Shown here piece by piece: positions 61,985 to 64,000 of a DNA stretch of 64,000 bases (position 1 is the stretch's first letter; each line of letters starts with the position of its first letter). The stretch covers positions 620,001-684,000 of the forward strand of contig NZ_CP053660.1 in assembly GCF_013177455.1 (NCBI RefSeq). Reading direction: 5' to 3'. The translations under genes were made by a program, and so were the position numbers. Origin of the DNA: Nocardioides marmotae (GTDB lineage: Bacteria > Actinomycetota > Actinomycetes > Propionibacteriales > Nocardioidaceae). The notes under the pieces were generated by a model. That model searched no databases, was not told where the DNA came from, and worked only from the letters and a program-made list of their open reading frames with translations.

Positions 61985-62021
61985 CGCACACTTGTGCGAC
62001 TAGTGAACGAAAGCGTAGGCT
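61985..62021 (+). promoter_or_regulatory. Promoter with palindromic operator before acyl-CoA dehydrogenase genes
   Basis: TTGTGC (61992-61997), 18 bases, TAGGCT (62016-62021). The -35 is embedded in the palindrome CGCACA-CT-TGTGCG (61985-61998). The same TGTGCG half-site occurs at 55875-55893, so both may be read by one regulator. Confidence 0.6.
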
Positions 62022-62056
62022 GATGGCGTTGCCCATCCCGACGACCAGGAGTGACG

Positions 62057-63229
62057 ATGCGGTTCTGTGAGACCGAGGCCGAGGCGGCGTTCCGTGCCGA
62101 GGCCCGAGCCTGGCTGGCCGAGAACGTGCCCGCCGAGAGCCGCCCGCACGACGGCGCCGAGGCGCGGGCCTACGACCTCGAGTGGCAGCGCCGGCAGTAC
62201 GAGGGTGGCTGGGCCGGCATCAACTGGCCCGTCGAGTACGGCGGCCGGGCCCTGCCCCTCGAGCTGCAGACCGTGTGGATCGAGGAGTGCGTCCGCGCTC
62301 GCGCGCCCGGACCGGGATGCCTGATCGGCGGCCTCAACCACGCCATGCCGACGCTCATGCAGTACGGCACCCAGGAGCAGAAGGACCGCCACATCGCCAA
62401 GGTGCTCACCGGCGAGGAGGTGTGGTGCCAGGGGTTCTCCGAGCCCGAGGCCGGCTCGGACCTCGCCGGCATCCGCACCCGCGGCGTGGTCGACGGTGAC
62501 CACCTGGTCGTCACGGGCCAGAAGATCTGGACCAGCTACGGCGACCTCGCCGACTACCAGGAGCTGCTGGTCCGCACCAACCCCGACGCCCCGAAGCACA
62601 AGGGCATCAGCTGGGTCATCTGCGACATGCGCAGCCCGGGGATCGAGGTCCGCCCGATCCGGCTGATGGCCGGCGACAACCACTTCGCCGAGGTGTTCTA
62701 CGACGAGGTCCGCATCCCGCTGGAGAACGTCGTGGGCGGCCTCGACAACGGCTGGAAGGTCGCGATGGCGACCCTGTCGTTCGAGCGGGGCACCGCCTTC
62801 ATGGCCGAGCAGATGAAGCTGGCCCGGGTCGCCCAGGAGCTGGTCGAGCTCGCCAAGGAGCTGCCGTCCCCCAGCGGACGCGGTCGCGCCATCGACGACG
62901 GCGAGATCCGCGCGCAGCTCGGGCGCGCCGTCGTGGGGGCCCGCACGCTCGACGCGATGACCCACCAGCTGGTCTCCAAGGCCGGGGCCGAGGCACTCCA
63001 GGGCGCCGAGGCGTCCCTGGTGCGCATCCAGTTCTCCAACGTGGCCCAGCAGGTGCACCGGCTCGCGCAGCGGCTGCGCGGCGCCGACTTCCTCCTCGAC
63101 GACAGCGAGGTCGGCGAGCACTCCTGGACCTACAACTACCTGTGGAGCTTCCAGACCTCGATCGGCGGGGGCACGCGCGAGATCCAGCACAACATCGTCG
63201 GCGACCGTCACCTCATGCTGCCGCGCTGA
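62057..63229 (+). CDS. Acyl-CoA dehydrogenase (large subunit-type)
   Basis: 390 residues from ATG 62057 (SD AGGAG at 62047-62051); GTG 62051 overlaps that SD. The ACAD fold is readable: N-terminal helices with WAGINWPVEYGGRALPL near 52-68, WCQGFSEPEAGSDLAGIRTR near 125-144 (FAD/substrate), QKIWTSYGDLADYQELLVRT near 155-174, and the C-terminal TSIGGGTREIQHNIVGDRHL near 365-384. It forms an alpha-beta double bond in an acyl-CoA. It is followed 29 bases later by a second, divergent ACAD, the usual arrangement of heteromeric actinobacterial FadE pairs that act on steroid or aromatic side chains. Confidence 0.9.
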   Translation: MRFCETEAEAAFRAEARAWLAENVPAESRPHDGAEARAYDLEWQRRQYEGGWAGINWPVEYGGRALPLELQTVWIEECVRARAPGPGCLIGGLNHAMPTLMQYGTQEQKDRHIAKVLTGEEVWCQGFSEPEAGSDLAGIRTRGVVDGDHLVVTGQKIWTSYGDLADYQELLVRTNPDAPKHKGISWVICDMRSPGIEVRPIRLMAGDNHFAEVFYDEVRIPLENVVGGLDNGWKVAMATLSFERGTAFMAEQMKLARVAQELVELAKELPSPSGRGRAIDDGEIRAQLGRAVVGARTLDAMTHQLVSKAGAEALQGAEASLVRIQFSNVAQQVHRLAQRLRGADFLLDDSEVGEHSWTYNYLWSFQTSIGGGTREIQHNIVGDRHLMLPR

Positions 63230-63258
63230 CGCGGCCCCACCAAGAACGGCAGGAACCC

Positions 63259-64000
63259 ATGTTCGATCTGGTACCGGACGAGCTCCAGCGCTCCGTCATC
63301 GACTCCGCCCGGGAGGTGGCCGAGGCGACCCTGAAGGAGGGGTCGGCGCCCTGGGCCCCGATCGCCGACTCCGGCCTGCTCGGCCTCGGCGTGGCCGAGG
63401 AGGCCGGCGGCGTCGGCTCGGGTGCCGCCGAGGAGATGCTGGCGCTCGTCGAGCTGGGGGCCGCGCTGGTGGACCCCACGGTCCTCGCGTCGATGCTGGC
63501 CGCTCACCTGCTGGCCGCCGAGCCCACCCTGGAGGCGACCGCGGACCTCACGCTCGCCGACGTCCTCGGCGGGTCGCGGCGCATCGCGCTCGCCGACCCG
63601 TGGCACTGGGGTTTCGATGACCGGGGCTTCGACGGCGCCGCCACGAGCTACCGCGTCGTGCTGCCCCTCGGGGGGAGCGCGCCCGAGCTGGCCGTCGCGG
63701 TGACGCCCGACGGCGTGGCGTTGCTGCGACTGGACGACGTCGAGGTGCAGCGCGGTTTCGACCGCACCGCGCCGGTCGGCCGGGCCACCGGCACCCTGCT
63801 CGGCGAGCCGGACCGGGCCCTGCTCGACCGGGCGCTCCTGCTGCGCGGCGCGCTGCAGGTGGGCCTGACCCGGCGGGTGCTGGAGATCTCGCGCGAGCAC
63901 GCCACGACCCGGCACCAGTTCGGCAAGCCGATCGGGTCCTTCCAGGCCGTCAAGCACCACCTGGCGGGGATCGCCGTCCAGCTCGACGCCTCCCAGGCGC
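63259..64000 (+). CDS. Acyl-CoA dehydrogenase (small subunit-type), partial at window end
   Basis: 247 codons are visible; the gene runs off the right edge. ACAD features: DSAREVAEATLKEGSAPWAP and GLLGLGVAEEAGGVGSGAAE at the N-terminus, GGSRRIALADPWHWGFDDRG near 97-115, and HATTRHQFGKPIGSFQAVKH near 214-233 (typical of the C-terminal helix domain). The FAD-binding middle domain is reduced, as in the non-FAD half of FadE28/FadE29-type pairs. It should pair with the preceding ACAD. The start is ATG 63259 with SD GGCAGGA. Confidence 0.85.
   Translation, partial: MFDLVPDELQRSVIDSAREVAEATLKEGSAPWAPIADSGLLGLGVAEEAGGVGSGAAEEMLALVELGAALVDPTVLASMLAAHLLAAEPTLEATADLTLADVLGGSRRIALADPWHWGFDDRGFDGAATSYRVVLPLGGSAPELAVAVTPDGVALLRLDDVEVQRGFDRTAPVGRATGTLLGEPDRALLDRALLLRGALQVGLTRRVLEISREHATTRHQFGKPIGSFQAVKHHLAGIAVQLDASQA

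Overview
The window is GC-rich (about 72-74%) actinobacterial chromosome. GTG starts are common, neighbouring genes often share ATGA or GTGA start/stop overlaps, and several genes (IdeR/DtxR-type regulator, GltA2-type citrate synthase, PdxH, LytR-CpsA-Psr protein, Glp/GlpR pair, HrcA/CIRCE-type control) have an actinobacterial flavour. Gene content suggests Nocardioides or another Nocardioidaceae member. This is inferred from family resemblance; there is no rRNA here to confirm it. No insertion sequence, prophage or CRISPR array was found.

Layout. (1) 1-2.7 kb: end of a geranylgeranyl-reductase-like flavoprotein, a tandem Nudix protein and a 5'-truncated DUF222/HNH gene. (2) 2.8-12.5 kb, minus strand: an envelope-polysaccharide locus. 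A GH5 hydrolase is followed by seven tightly coupled genes: small membrane protein, GT2 synthase with N-terminal GspE/MshEN-like domains, GT-C-like membrane protein, coiled-coil protein, two lipoproteins (one PstS-like) and a secreted protein. (3) 12.6-21.5 kb, plus: hydroxyacid-oxoacid transhydrogenase, DUF1648 protein, FAD/Fe-S D-2-hydroxyacid dehydrogenase, a 29-residue membrane peptide, a methyltransferase, then topoisomerase IB, macrodomain and GNAT genes. (4) 21.6-38.6 kb: housekeeping and stress genes: SOS-box-controlled DUF222/HNH nuclease, serC, citrate synthase, pdxH, a structured leader RNA with a 12-codon ORF, MFS exporter plus MarR, GH13 glucosidase with a LacI-type operator, photolyase, IdeR/DtxR, sirtuin, enoyl-reductase-like and CoA-transferase genes. 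(5) 38.6-43.3 kb: gene debris, degenerate repeats and tRNA-Arg, then sulfatase, LCP protein, MscL and a SAF protein. (6) 43.3-52.4 kb: a locus conserved with the Mycobacterium Rv0991c-Rv0996 region: FmdB/Ruc-like chaperone behind a CIRCE element, 5-FTHF cyclo-ligase, a eukaryote-type UGPase in the galU slot, Glp/MoeA, MoaC, Mog, RimJ-like and GlpR, ending at tRNA-Ala. (7) 52.4-64 kb: UspA, then an aromatic-catabolic island: AraC regulator, TfdB-like hydroxylase, solute-binding lipoprotein, P450, maleylacetate reductase, hydroxyquinol 1,2-dioxygenase, flavin reductase fused to an IclR-like domain, and two acyl-CoA dehydrogenases, the last cut by the window edge.

How the genes may work together. 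Region 2 reads as synthesis, export and trimming of an unidentified exopolysaccharide, possibly gated by a cyclic dinucleotide. Region 3 could interconvert 4-hydroxybutyrate and D-2-hydroxyglutarate and re-oxidise the latter. Region 7 would hydroxylate a phenolic to hydroxyquinol, cleave it to maleylacetate and reduce that to 3-oxoadipate, while the acyl-CoA dehydrogenases act on an acyl side chain of the substrate.
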